The notes beneath the pieces are model-generated. The model made no database searches. It saw nothing but the letters and a program-made list of their open reading frames with translations, and was not told where the DNA came from. The translations under genes were made by a program, and so were the position numbers. From the NCBI RefSeq assembly GCF_040954645.1, contig NC_092809.1, forward strand, positions 131,367,914 to 131,431,913: 64,000 bases of DNA. Reading direction: 5' to 3'. Of the stretch, positions 45,279 to 55,418 are shown in pieces (the first letter of the stretch is position 1; each line of letters opens with the position of its first letter). The stretch is from Diabrotica undecimpunctata (taxonomy: Eukaryota; Arthropoda; Insecta; Coleoptera; Chrysomelidae).

Positions 45279-45720
45279 AGATGCACTCCAAAATCCAGGC
45301 ACTATAAATATGGATTCTCAAGAAATTAACAGCAAGTTCTACGAAATTAGACTAGAAGATACCAGCAATATAGATGATTGCTGGGAACGAATGAAACAAT
45401 AATCACTGCATCTACAGAAAATCTTCTAACAGAACGAACAGTTAAAAATGACTGGATGTCAGAAGAAATCTTAAACTTAATGGACGTTCGGAGGCAGTAC
45501 AATTCCATAAAAAGAGAAATATATAGTTAAATACATAAAGAAATCCGAAGAATAATTAAAGTAGTAAAAGACCGATGGCTACAAGAATCCTGTTTAGACA
45601 TTGAGAAACTGGACCAATGACACGACAACTTCCATTTGTATAAAAAAACTAAAAGAATTAACAGGCATAAGCAGAATTTACAGGAAAAATATATTACAAG
45701 ACTCTGGTGGTAGCATTTTA
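45279..45720 (+). pseudogene. LINE pre-RT linker fragment
   Basis: Text reads LDALQNPGTINMDSQEINSK, YEIRLEDTSNIDDCWERMK, then NDWMSEEILNLMDVRRQYNS and IHKEIRRIIKVVKDRWLQE, the linker between endonuclease and RT. Single stops and frame changes interrupt it. A 21-bp tandem repeat (GTGTTAAATAAAACTGTT) follows at 45729-45768. Confidence 0.65.
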
Positions 45721-45973
45721 AGTGATAGTGTTAAATAAAACTGTTTAAGTGTTAAATAAAACTGTTGGAAATAGATACATGTGAATGTGATGGCAGTTTT
45801 GATGACCCTAAACACTGGACGTTCAATGTCGGTATAATCAAGAAGCCATACAATTTTTATTCTAATCCATCTTTCAATAAAAAATGATACTGCCGCAGAA
45901 CTTTGTCTCTCTTCTCTATTTAAGTAGTTGAAATCCAACAATTAGATCGATTTTATGGGAGTTTTTAAAACGT

Positions 45974-46200
45974 CATCATCATCATTCGCTCCACAACCCA
46001 AGGTAGGTCTTGGCCTGTTCAAGGATAAGTCTCCATTCTCTTCTATTCTTCGCCTTGGCTTTCCAGTTTCGTACTCCCAACATTCTCAAGACTTCCTCCA
46101 CCTGATCCTTAAATCTTGCTCTGGGTCTGCCTCTCCTTTTCACTCCATCTATTCTTTGGTTGTAAATAGGTTTTGGCGGCTCCATCTCATTCATTCTCTC
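45974..46200 (-). pseudogene. LINE C-terminal tail (GAT-repeat tailed)
   Basis: About 70 codons are open: MNEMEPPKPIYNQRIDGVKR, RGRPRARFKDQVEEVLRMLG and REWRLILEQAKTYLGL. This is the typical end of an arthropod LINE ORF2, followed by stop and a GAT-repeat 3' tail. Confidence 0.75.
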
Positions 46201-46212
46201 TATGTGACCTAA

Positions 46213-46935
46213 CCACCACCTTCTTCTTCAAGTGCCATCTTCGTTCCGAAGGTTGGCGATCATCAGGGCTATACGTATTTTCGAAACTGCTGACCGAAAC
46301 AATTCGTTGCTGCTACAGCTATACCATTCCCTTAGATTCTTTAGCCAGGAGTTTCGTCTTCTTCCTATGGACCTTTTTCCTGCTATTTTCCCTTGCATAA
46401 TTATTCGAAGCAGTGCATATCTTTCGCCTCTTGTAATGTGTCCCAAGTATTGCAGTTTTCGTTTTTTGATCGTAAATATGACTTCCTTTTCTTTATTCAT
46501 TCTTCTCAAGACCTCGACATTTGTGACTCTCTCGGTCCATGATATTCTCAGGATTCTGCGATACATCCACAGTTCGAATGCCTCTAATTTTTTGGTATCA
46601 ATATTTTTCAACGCCCATGACTCCATTCTAGAACAGCACAGAAAGTACGTAACATCTCATCAGGCGAAGTTTCATTTCAAGGCTCAAATTTCTTCTGCAG
46701 AACACTCTCTTCATTTTAGTGAATATGGATCTGGCTTTTTTTATTTCCTATTTTGATTTCTGCTGAGCTATCGTTGTCTTCATTTATAAAAGTGCCTAAA
46801 TATTTGTATTTGCTAACTCGATCGATAATTTCATTGTGTAAATATAAATTTTGGACATTTTGTGTTGATTTCGATATTACCATAAATTTAGTTTTCTTTA
46901 TGTTCAAAGATAGTCCATATTCTTCGCTGCAGCCT
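46213..46935 (-). pseudogene. RTE-like LINE 3' half
   Basis: The first part (46907-46716) has NIKKTKFMVISKSTQN and KYKYLGTFINEDNDSS. The second (46626-46228) has MESWALKNIDTKKLEAFELW, YRRILRISWTERVTN and IMQGKIAGKRSIGRRRNSW, ending LRNEDGT at a GAAGAA tail. The FxYADD motif is absent because the copy is 5'-truncated. It belongs to the same family as 4815-5045 and 6645-7715. Confidence 0.8.
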
Positions 46936-47022
46936 AACCTAACCTAACCACCGCAGCCGGTTTATTTTGATGATGATTTTGATCCAACTGTTAGATCGAT
47001 TTTATGGGAGTTTTTAAAACGT

Positions 47023-47369
47023 ACAAAACGGAAAATTTAAACTACCTTTTCTTCCAAGCAGTGGTGTGTGAATGCTATATGGTAGAACTTTAATTATAGT
47101 ATTTCCGACTGTCTTTCCTTTTATGTCATTTACCTTTAACCGTTGCCTGTATTGTTTGTTTAAAAAAAGGTCGCTATGAAGGGTACCTTAGTATGAAGCG
47201 TGTGTCCTTGTCAATTCTTTTTGTAGTCATCAATAGTGTTTTCGATGGGAAGGTTAGGAAATTGAGTAAATTAACGAAATAGAAAATTGTCTGATATAAA
47301 TTTAAAGGACGTATAAAAGTTAATTGTTTTTAGTTATTCAACCAATTGTCTGGCTAAATAGATCTTGAG
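47023..47369. other. No feature seen
   Basis: AT-rich spacer between the duplication-bounded LINE and the next LINE fragment. Confidence 0.4.
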
Positions 47370-48605
47370 CTTAAGGCAAGAAAAACTATTCCCAAGAAAA
47401 GAAATGCCAGACAGTGTAGCGACTATCGACTTATCAGTTAATGAGTCACACGCTCAAAATTTGTGTGAAAATATTGCATTGTCGCATATATAAACTTTGT
47501 GAGGGGATAACTGGTGATAACTTCCGAAACGGTATGGGTACTCGAAAAGTTCTTTTTTTAATGCGAATACACTTCACAAGAGCATTGAGTTTAGGAAAAA
47601 TATTAACGTATGCTTTATAGATTTCGAAAAAGCCCTTTGATAGAATACTACATACATTACTATTTCAATACTTAGATTCAGTTGGTTTGGACACTTATGA
47701 CATTAGATTGCGCAAAATTGTCTACTACTATCAGACCGCTTGTGTTAAGGTGAATCAAGAGGTTTCAGCTAAAGTTTCTGTTGAGCGTGCTGTCAGATAG
47801 GGATGTGGTATGTCACCGATGTTGTTTAATGCCTATACTGAACCAGTTTTTGAGATAGCTTTAAATAATTGTCGCGAAGGTGTTAAAATCGGTGGTGAAA
47901 ATATTAATAACATCAAATACGCAGATGACACCGTCATAATGTCAGAGAGTCTAGACCTTCAAACCCTGTTGAACGCTGTAAACAACGAATGCACTGAAAA
48001 GGGCTTAACAATCAACGCAAACAAAACAAAATGTACTAAAATTAGATAACGAAATCATGGAAAGGGTGGAACACTTTAGATATCCGGCTAGGTGGATTGA
48101 CTACAGCGTTGAAAGTGACGAGGAAATTTCGACCAGAATAGAACTTGCACGAAAAAGCTTTATTAACTGGAGTTCTGTAATATTGTACAGCAGAAGTGTC
48201 TCGTTGACCACACGTCTAAGGGTATTGAAATACCATGAAGTGCTACGTCTGGTCCGCTTTGTTCAATGGATGTGAAATCTGGACAACAAAAATAAAAAAT
48301 CTTAACAAATCAGAAGAGTTCGAAATGTGTTGTTACCGTTGGATGCTCAGAATCCCGCGGACAGCACACATATCTAACGACCGTGTGCTAGAGATCATGC
48401 ACAAAGACAGATAATTGTTCAACATTATCAAAATGAAAAAAGTCGAATACTTCGGTTGATCATTTAGGGCAAAATTGAAGGAAAAATGGGTCGGAAGAAA
48501 GCAACTGTCATGGCTGCGTAACATTAGTTTCCGAGACCGAGAAATATTTCATCAGCTTGTTAATATGAGGATAGCCAACTTGAAAACAAGCACGGTTCAC
48601 AAAGA
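47370..48605 (+). pseudogene. RTE-like LINE pseudogene
   Basis: Blocks in order and in shifting frames: DYRLISLMSHTLKI (about 47425), a degenerate FIDFEKA (about 47610), MSPMLFNAYTEPVFEIALNN (47810) preceded by a stop in place of the QG motif, IKYADDTVIMSES (47910), VEHFRYPARW (48065), FEMCCYRWMLRIPRTAHISN (48320) and KKVEYFG. The catalytic YADD is kept but many stops and frameshifts are present. Confidence 0.8.
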
Positions 48606-48815
48606 ATAGGAAACGGCACTAAATATAGATTACTAAAATATTCTCCAAGACAAGTATTCGGAAAGCGAGAATTCGGAAGAAGATCATGGTTAAAAACTCG
48701 AGGAAATGGTTCTCCATAACAACAACTAATCTATTTAAAACATCAGTCAATAAAATAATTATAGCCAGAATGATCGCTAATATAATAGGCACCAAAAAAA
48801 TGGGGAGTTTACGAC
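48606..48815 (+). pseudogene. Short RTE-like LINE 3' end
   Basis: YRLLKY, VFGKREFGRRSWLK and SVNKIIIARMIANIIG match the C-terminal tail of the same LINE family; about 65 codons in two frames. Confidence 0.65.
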
Positions 48816-48995
48816 TAAGCATGAATATGTTTAGTTCTCGTTGCCTATGTCTACCTTTATGTCATTTTATTTATTTTATTTATCGTATGGCATACAATAA
48901 GAACACATATTTAAAAAGCAATATAAAACATTACATGGAGTATTACAAACGAACATCTAATGCATTAATATAGTCTAAAACATTTTCGGTCGCAT

Positions 48996-49598
48996 TCAGG
49001 AACTCGTCAAAAACCCCAGGGAACCGCCTTGGGGGCATTCTTCAACAATGTGACGGACGGTCTGTCGTTGCGCACCACAGTCACACTCCGGAGTAAGGGC
49101 TTTTCCCCATTTATGTAAGCTGTCAGCACATCTACCGCTTCTTGTTCTTATTCTGTTTAGCGTTGTCCATGTACTCCGGGTCAGTTCAAAGCCTGGCGGT
49201 TTCTGATCGATACAGGCCATTTGCTGTGCTTCCTGTGGTGAGTCTCGCTCCCATTGTCTTCTCCAAGCGTTGGTAAGGTCGAAATGTTCCTGATGTAAGG
49301 AGGTGGCCCTTAACATGGCAGGATATCTGGAGCGCAGTCTGTTCATTTCGATATCACGCCTATCATGGTGGATGGGTAGTTGATGGTTAGACTGGATTTT
49401 TCGATATTCTCTGAGAAGGGAGTGACTTCTTCGTAGTTTAGGCGGTGGAATGTGACTCAGGATGGGAAGCCAATAGTTGGGTGTTGGTCTAATTGTACCT
49501 GAAATCATTCGCATTGTCTGGTTTAATTGGGTGTCAATAATCTTCGTGTGTTTGCTATTGAGCCATACTGGGGAAGCATATTCAGCTGTCGAGTATAC
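48996..49598 (-). pseudogene. Jockey-like LINE ORF2, C-terminal segment after the insert
   Basis: An open frame reads AIGLVYSTAEYASPVWLNSK, NQTMRMISGTIRPTPNYW, IPPPKLRRSHSLLREY and near the end CDCGAQRQTVRHIVEECPQG, the Cys-Cys-His-Cys tail of Jockey-clade ORF2. It stops at 48996 and is followed by the 3' UTR and A-rich tail. It is about 200 residues and undamaged apart from being cut off from the RT by the insert. Confidence 0.85.
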
Positions 49599-49611
49599 AA
49601 GTCCGATAGCA

Positions 49612-50324
49612 TGACATAAGTGCGTGCCCTCCAAGTAAAAACCTGGCAGGACCCTGGGCTACCTGGCCTTTCGGCATACGCCCGTTAGTGAAACCTCTGC
49701 CCCTACGAGTCCGACACCAAAGTGAAGGTGCCACGGGGCGCGTACCAAAGACGTCCCGTGGGTCCCCCCGTGGGGGTACCCCGTAGGGTTACCACGACAC
49801 GTCTAGCACACGCAACCCGCGGGGGCTCCACCTTCCCCGTAGTACCTGTGTTGTGAGTACCTTGCCTACCCGTTACTCCCACACTACGGGCGGGTAGGTT
49901 CGGCAGGCGGAGGAATTTCCACCTCACACGTAGACAGGTCGCCGCCGAGGATCTCTCCTCTACCACTCTTGGATCTCCCGGTGGGTACGTGCCGGGGCAC
50001 CTACACCACTCCTGACCGCCGTCAGGAGCGGTGTATCCACACCCCTCCTGACCGAGGTCAGGAGAGGTATTTACGGGCCCAGCTCGTTCAACCTCACCAG
50101 GCTCTTTTGGAATGGGAGTAGAGTGGTCCCACGAGTAGTCTCGTCTCGGATACTAGGAGTGTAGACCGGTGACCGTGTCGCCGAAGCGACCGTGTGCGTT
50201 TCTACAAACCCGATACCTCAAGCGACGGCTCTCCACCTCCCTATTCCTACCCCTTAGTCGCCTCTTACGACAGGCAGGGCTTTCTGACCCCGGCCGTATT
50301 CTTATCTCCGCGAGCCGGACGGAG
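49612..50324. mobile_element. 713-bp GC-rich, hairpin-rich insert in the Jockey-like LINE
   Basis: AAGTCCGATAGCA flanks it at 49599-49611 and 50325-50337 (13-bp duplication). Composition is far richer in G and C than any neighbour and CpGs are frequent. It contains strong inverted repeats: CTCCTGAC-CGCC-GTCAGGAG at 50009-50028, extended by ACACC/GGTGT, and CTCCTGACC-GA-GGTCAGGAG at 50045-50064. There are also CCCGTGGG/CCCC(A/G)CGGGG-type pairs at 49750-49790 and CGGTCGCTTCGGCGAC-like pairs near 50175. No terminal inverted repeat, no A-tail and no convincing protein was found. On the minus strand the start is CTCCGTCCGGCTCGCGGAG, a small hairpin, followed by CCTGCCTGTCGTAAGAGGCG, which I believe recurs in arthropod LINE/SINE leaders but cannot verify. 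Confidence 0.7.
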
Positions 50325-50337
50325 AAGTCCGATAGCA

Positions 50338-51375
50338 GATGATCTGAGTACAGAGGCTGAGGACCCCCATGTGGTACCACATAGCTTTTGGATTATATTA
50401 TTTCGCGTTTTCAGTTTTGCTGCCGTTCTTTGTAGGTGTTCTTTAAAACTTCTCTTCTAAAACTTCTTCTAAAAGTTCTGTCAAGAGTCACTCCAAGATA
50501 TTTTGGTGTTGAGTTATGAGTTAGTAGTCTGTCTTCAAAGTGAACGGACAGTTTTTTGTTGGCTTGGGCATTATTTAGATGGAAACAGCACACTTCGGTT
50601 TTCGTTGCATTAGGCCGTAGCCTCCATTTGCGAAAGTATTCTCCCATAATGGCAAGGTCATCCGTTAGTATTGTTTCTGTAACTGCCATGTTATTATGTC
50701 TTGCTGCAATGGCCCAGTCGTCAGCGTAGCCAAATTTCTGCGAATTTGTCCTAGGTAGGTCCGCGATGTATAAATTAAACAGTAAGGGTGCCAAAACAGA
50801 TCCCTGTGGCAGTCCATTGCTGAGCTTCATTTGGACACTTTTTGAGTTGCCCATTGTGACTTGGAAAGGTCTGTCGGTGAGCATGCTATCAATGAGTCTA
50901 GTTATCTTTTGACACGGGATGGCACGGATTAGTTTGCAGATTAGTCCTTGTCTCCAGACGGTGTCGTATGCAGCTGATAGGTCAATGAAAGCAACGGATG
51001 TTTTTTGCTTTCTTTGAAAACCTGCTTCAATATGTGTTGTTAGGGATAGGATCTGATCTGTGCAGCTTCGGTTAGGTCTGAACCCTGCTTGCTCAATAGG
51101 TATCAATTCAAATATGTTATTACTAATTCTGTTGTAGATTAATCGTTCCAACAGTTTATAGACACAACTCAGCAGTGCAATCGGTCGGTAGTTTTGAGGC
51201 TGATCATTTGCCTTTCCCGGTTTTAATATGGCTATAATGGAGGCCCTTTTTAGTGAGTGGGGGATTTCCCCTGATTTTATCATATCTGTATAGAAATCAA
51301 CCAGCCATTTCCTAGCATATTTGCCACAGTGGAGTAAAAATTCTGGATGAACTTTATCGAAGCCGGGTGCCTTTC
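50338..51375 (-). pseudogene. Jockey-like LINE ORF2, reverse transcriptase segment
   Basis: Beginning VKSGKAPGFDKVHPEFLLHC (about 51380) after a frameshift, the RT is intact: SIIAILKPGKA, NYRPIALLSCVYKLLERLIY, AGFRPNRSCTDQI, AFIDLSAAYDTVW, NGLPQGSVLAPLLF and catalytic FGYADDWAIA (about 50730). KYLGVTLDRTF follows. A stop at 50411 (KERQQN) is a frameshift; the readable text NNIIQKLCGTTWGSSAS goes on to the insert at 50337. Confidence 0.85.
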
Positions 51376-51384
51376 CAGACTTAA

Positions 51385-52740
51385 CTATATTGCTGAGTTA
51401 ATTTCTTCTAGAGTAAACGCTTCAGAGTATTGAGATGTAAGCGGGCATTCAGACTTCAGTATTTTTAGTTCTTGCTTTACTTTGGTGGTGTGGTTACGAT
51501 CTCTAGGTGCTCTTGAGGTAGCTACAATGTGGGAGGCCACTCTGTTGGGAACTATTGGTACTTTATCTCTAGTTGTGTGTCTGCTACTACCAAGTTTTCT
51601 AAGTAAGGACCATGCTTTTCTGCTTGATTTACTAAAGTCTAGTTTTTCCACAGTTTCCATCCATTTTTGTCGTCTGGCTGCATCCAAACTGTGCAGTAGT
51701 TCGTCCGCAATTTCTCGGTCTTGGCTTTCGTTGTATTCTTGATATAATTTCTCACATTTTTCATCCAATCCTGGGACATACTCTTTACGATATCCCCTGG
51801 GTATAGTTTTCTTCGCTGTAGAGATAACCGCGCCAACAAATCTCATGTAGTTTTCACGTGTTGGGGTTATCCATCCCAAACATTTGTCCAATCTCTCAGT
51901 AAAAGTTGTCCAGTCTGCTTTTTTAAAGTTCCACCTAGGTCGAGGAAAAGATGATATTATTGGTATTTTGATGCCAACTTCTATTACAACTGGTCTATGT
52001 TGGCTATGTGGAAAATCTGGGAGTACTGTACGTGAAGTTGCCAGGGGTTGATTGTTTTCATTTGTGGAGACAAAGCATAGGTCTGGGTTGTATTCTCGTT
52101 TCCAGGCTGCAGATCGAAAAGTTCCCTGATCTTTAGCGTCAAAGACTAAATAAGTGTCAACCTCTTCGCTCCAGTTTAGCAAAGCCTCGCCGTTTTGATC
52201 ACTTTGATACTTCCAGAGTTTATGGTGACTGTTGAAATCTCCCACATAAACTGAGGGGTGTGGGTGGGCGTGAATAACATGCGGAGGCCACAGGACTGCC
52301 GGGGGTTTATAAATATTGCTGATAGTAATTTCGCCAATTTGTATGGTAACCGTATGAATGTTATTTATGTCTGATGTAGAACATACGTGTGCATTTTCTA
52401 TTTTGTTTCGAACATAGGTTGCTACTCCATAAGCTGGATGGTAAGTTGCACCCAATAAATCATAGCCATGAATTCTTCCTCTAGCGAGAATTTGTTCTTC
52501 GTTTTCTACATGTGTTTCCTGAATTGCGACCGCGTCGATATTATTTTCAATGAGAACCTTTTGAAGGTACTCACACTTACTTCTACTAATACCTTCTATA
52601 TTTAAATGGCAGATTCGAACGCTTGGTCCGAGTTCTTTTGTCGCTTGGTCCTGAGAAGATCCGTTTAAATTGTTAGTTGTAGGCATATCTATTATATTAT
52701 CGTGATGTGTTCTTGCCAGGAGATCTAGAGAGTCTAGATT
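51385..52740 (-). pseudogene. Jockey-like LINE ORF2, endonuclease segment
   Basis: The frame is open from about 52740 (NLDSLDLLARTHHDN upstream of the ATG at 52686) to a stop at 51385. The apurinic-type endonuclease has LNIEGIS (residue 28 region), the QETH active-site motif (about 57), YVGDFNSHHKLW (about 147) and the final SQHRPV (about 232). Each belongs to the catalytic site. The linker to RT (WNFKKADW, RKAWSLLRKL) follows. The stop after EEINSAI is a small indel, since the RT continues at once in another frame; this is the only lesion between endonuclease and RT. Confidence 0.85.
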
Positions 52741-52839
52741 ATCTGGCTGCCTATAGTGCTAGTTCATTTAGCATTACCCAGGGTGCATGTGTAGTATTCT
52801 ACTACGGACGCGAACTAGCTTTACACCCCTTTATGTCAT

Positions 52840-53564
52840 ATTACCCACCTATGCATTATCCATTTTATCTTTTAATAAAGTCGATATTATGAAAAGCACT
52901 TAATCGTAAAAAATGCCTCTGTCTAATTACTAGTTAGTAACATCATAGCAAAGTTGGTTATCGCTTTATATGACTGCTGGTTAATAAAATAAAAATCATT
53001 TTGAAACATACCTGGATTGGGTCTTACAACAAACAGTACAGTATCATAATAAATTAATCATGCTAACCAAATCGATGAAAAACATTTTAAACTATATTTC
53101 TAACATGTTATTCCTCAAATTAATTGTACATTTTTAATCGAACGATAATTTTATATTTAATATTAAACGTTAACATGATTATCGTCACGTTTTTTAAACA
53201 TGCCTTTAAATACACTTTTAAACATTAACGTACAATTTTCCGATTAAAAAAACTAATTAACTCTGTTAATTAGTGGCAAATAAAATAGCAAGGTTGGGTA
53301 CATTGAATAAAAAACTTTTACCTAGTGATAAGACTACTACCACTCATATCTAGGAAGCATTTATTGAATTTTTGCCTCAGTAAAACACAGAAGAGTCACA
53401 ATCAACTTGTAAAGTTTCTAAATAAAAATATTCTTCTTCTTCTTCATTTCAGAGATATTTTATTTTTTGACTTTTTATATCGAACAAATACTGCTACAAT
53501 ACAAGGAAAAATACATTCTTTTGATTTCTATTTTAGCAGTTTATTAATTCCTTTCTTATATAGA
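52840..53564. other. No feature seen
   Basis: AT-rich. A TTCTTCTTCTTC run lies at 53432-53443. No gene. Confidence 0.4.
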
Positions 53565-54862
53565 ATAGAATAGAAATACGCTTTGTTGTCACTGAAAATT
53601 ATTGAACAATTTTATGGACAAAGCTAAAAAAAATCAGTCAAAAAGTACAAAAAGTATAAAACAAAAACAAATATAATAAAAAAACAGAACAATACAATTT
53701 TAAATTAGTAAAATTATTGTATAACTCACATAATTTGTACAGACAACAACAAATGAGACAAATTGTAGCCACTGCTTGAGACAACCAAATGTAATTATAA
53801 ACAATACTAATTTTGTTTCTTTGTTATACATTAAGAAACTCGTCAGCTGAATAATATGGTCTTTCAGAGAGATAGATTTTTGTCATCTTACGAAACTTAA
53901 ATGAAAGATGTTGCGGATTTAATTTCTCTTGGAAGGAGATTATAAAGTTTTTTGCACTATATAGAATAGAATTCTTTACTAGCTAAGTGGACGGGATCGG
54001 TAAATAAACGTTATAATCCGAATTTCTAATGGAGTAGCCATGATCAGGTCTATCGGGAAAAATGTTTAGATGCTTGCGAATCAAACAAACCGTTTCCAAA
54101 ATAAATAAAGAGGGAAGCGTCAAAATTCCGTGATTTTTGAAGTAGGTCTTGCAATGAGTTGTTTGTTTGAGAGCAAATAGATAACGAATTGCTCTTTTTT
54201 GCAACTTAAAAATAGAATCAAATTGGGCCGCTGTACTAGAACCCCAAAATGGAAGCCCATATCGAAGATGGGACTCGAACAATGAGAAATATGCCATTTT
54301 GACAGAAGATAAATTTAGTTCCTTCGAAACAGATCTTATTGCAAAGCAAGCTGAGGCTAGTTTCTTCCTTAAGGAGTCAGTATGCAAGGACCATTTAAGA
54401 TCGCTGTCGACAAGAATACCTAGAAATTTCACGGAATTAACGATGCTGATTTGGCTCTCATTCAAAAGCAAGGGTTGAATGACTCCTTTATAAGATAATG
54501 CTACTGTCTTATCCACGTTAAAGCTAAGTAAGTTGGAGTCTGACCAAGCCTTGATTATAAGCAAATCAGCGGATATAATTGAATGAAGCGTTGAAATATT
54601 AGAGCTGCTCCAAGTAAAACTGGTATCACCAGCAAATAGAACAATTTTCCCTTTAATTTTCAAGTAAGTGATGTCATTAATGAAAAGTAAAAAAAGAATG
54701 GGACCTAATACTGAACCTTGCGGTACTCCACACTCAATGTCTTTACAACTAGAGTCGGTGTCTTTTATTCTAACCAATTGTTTCCTACCTACCAGGTAAG
54801 TTTTGAACCAATTCAAAGACACACCCCGAATTCCATAGAAAGTTAATAGAGTCTTCTTTCAA
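53565..54862 (-). mobile_element. CR1/Jockey-type LINE, 5'-truncated
   Basis: Homology starts at about 54862 (FYGIRGVSLNWFKTYL) and runs through the end of ORF2 to a 3' end with TTCTATTC repeats near 53575 (GAATAGAATAG on plus). No target duplication was confirmed. Confidence 0.75.
53983..54822 (-). pseudogene. LINE reverse transcriptase, 279 codons open, catalytic FADD changed to FAGD
   Basis: The frame contains CGVPQGSVLGPILFLLFIND, then LFAGDTSFTW where the family has FADDT, so one of the two catalytic aspartates of motif C is glycine. FNVDKTVAL, VKFLGILVDSDLKW and ESHLRYGLPFWG follow, with RAIRYLF and a C-terminal tail. After the stop at 53983 the family text can be read on in other frames (EFYSIxCKKLYNLLP, KIYLSERPYYSADEFLNV) to about 53835. 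Confidence 0.8.
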
Positions 54863-55418
54863 TAGTGCCGCCTACAATTTCTGATGTCCAGCAAAGTGTA
54901 TACGTCCGCTGTCACTTCGCACTCTCATCTTTTACATGGCCCTCCTTTTGGCTTCTGTCCTGTAATTTAAATCTTGATTTTTTTCTCGGCAGCATGTCAT
55001 CATCCATCCCAATACATGATCAGACCATCGAAATCTCTGGAGTCTGGCGAATTCTGAGATATCTGTACCCTGGAGTCAAAATTGGTCAAATCCAAAAATT
55101 AAGAAAATGTACTTTTATTGTAGGTAAAAACCTTGAAAACGAGTCTTCAGAATAGTAATGTTCAATACCGGGCCAAATCCATATTAACGCTTACAAATTG
55201 CCTATAAAAATCAGTGTGATGTTCAAATTTAGTCAAATCCTCACAATTTCAGTTTCCATATTGGGCAAGTCCATTTCGACCAATAGTAACTCGGGACTTG
55301 GTCACATGACGATACCATTCTAAATCAGTTATCTGGTACCTACTTGTTGTCGATTAACGACCACGCGGAGGATTTTTTATAATTTTCTGTTGTAAAATTA
55401 AGTTAATATTACTGAAAT
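54863..55418. promoter_or_regulatory. 5' flank of the gene at 55419, with repeated CAAATCC motifs
   Basis: The motif GGTCAAATCCA or close variants occurs at about 55085, 55174 and 55235, with a weak copy (GGGCAAGTCC) near 55264. The same motif recurs 3' of the gene near 57538 and 57578 in the same orientation. The meaning is open: subterminal repeats of a mobile unit, or regulatory sites. Confidence 0.4.

Larger units (their letters stand above)
45974..46981 (-). mobile_element. LINE insertion with a 41-bp target duplication (composite)
   Basis: 45933-45973 and 46982-47022 are 41-bp direct repeats differing at two bases (ATCCAAC, then TTAGATCGATTTTATGGGAG). Between them lie two minus-strand LINE 3' ends: 45974-46200 and 46213-46935. 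The outer one ends in a GATGAT tail directly at the left duplication, so it owns the duplication. The inner one has a GAAGAA tail. Confidence 0.8.
48866..52828 (-). mobile_element. Jockey-like LINE with 11-bp target duplication, interrupted
   Basis: CTTTATGTCAT flanks it at 48855-48865 and 52829-52839. The 3' end has an A-rich AATAAA-repeat tail (48866-48890 on plus as TTTATTTATTTTATTTA). The 5' end starts just upstream of ORF2, so ORF1 is missing. A 713-bp foreign block sits at 49612-50324. Without it the LINE is about 3.25 kb. Confidence 0.85.

Noticed and set aside
50153..50380. 75-codon Arg-rich minus-strand frame in the GC-rich insert
   Set aside because: Arises from GC-rich, CpG-rich text; no similarity and it crosses the insertion border.
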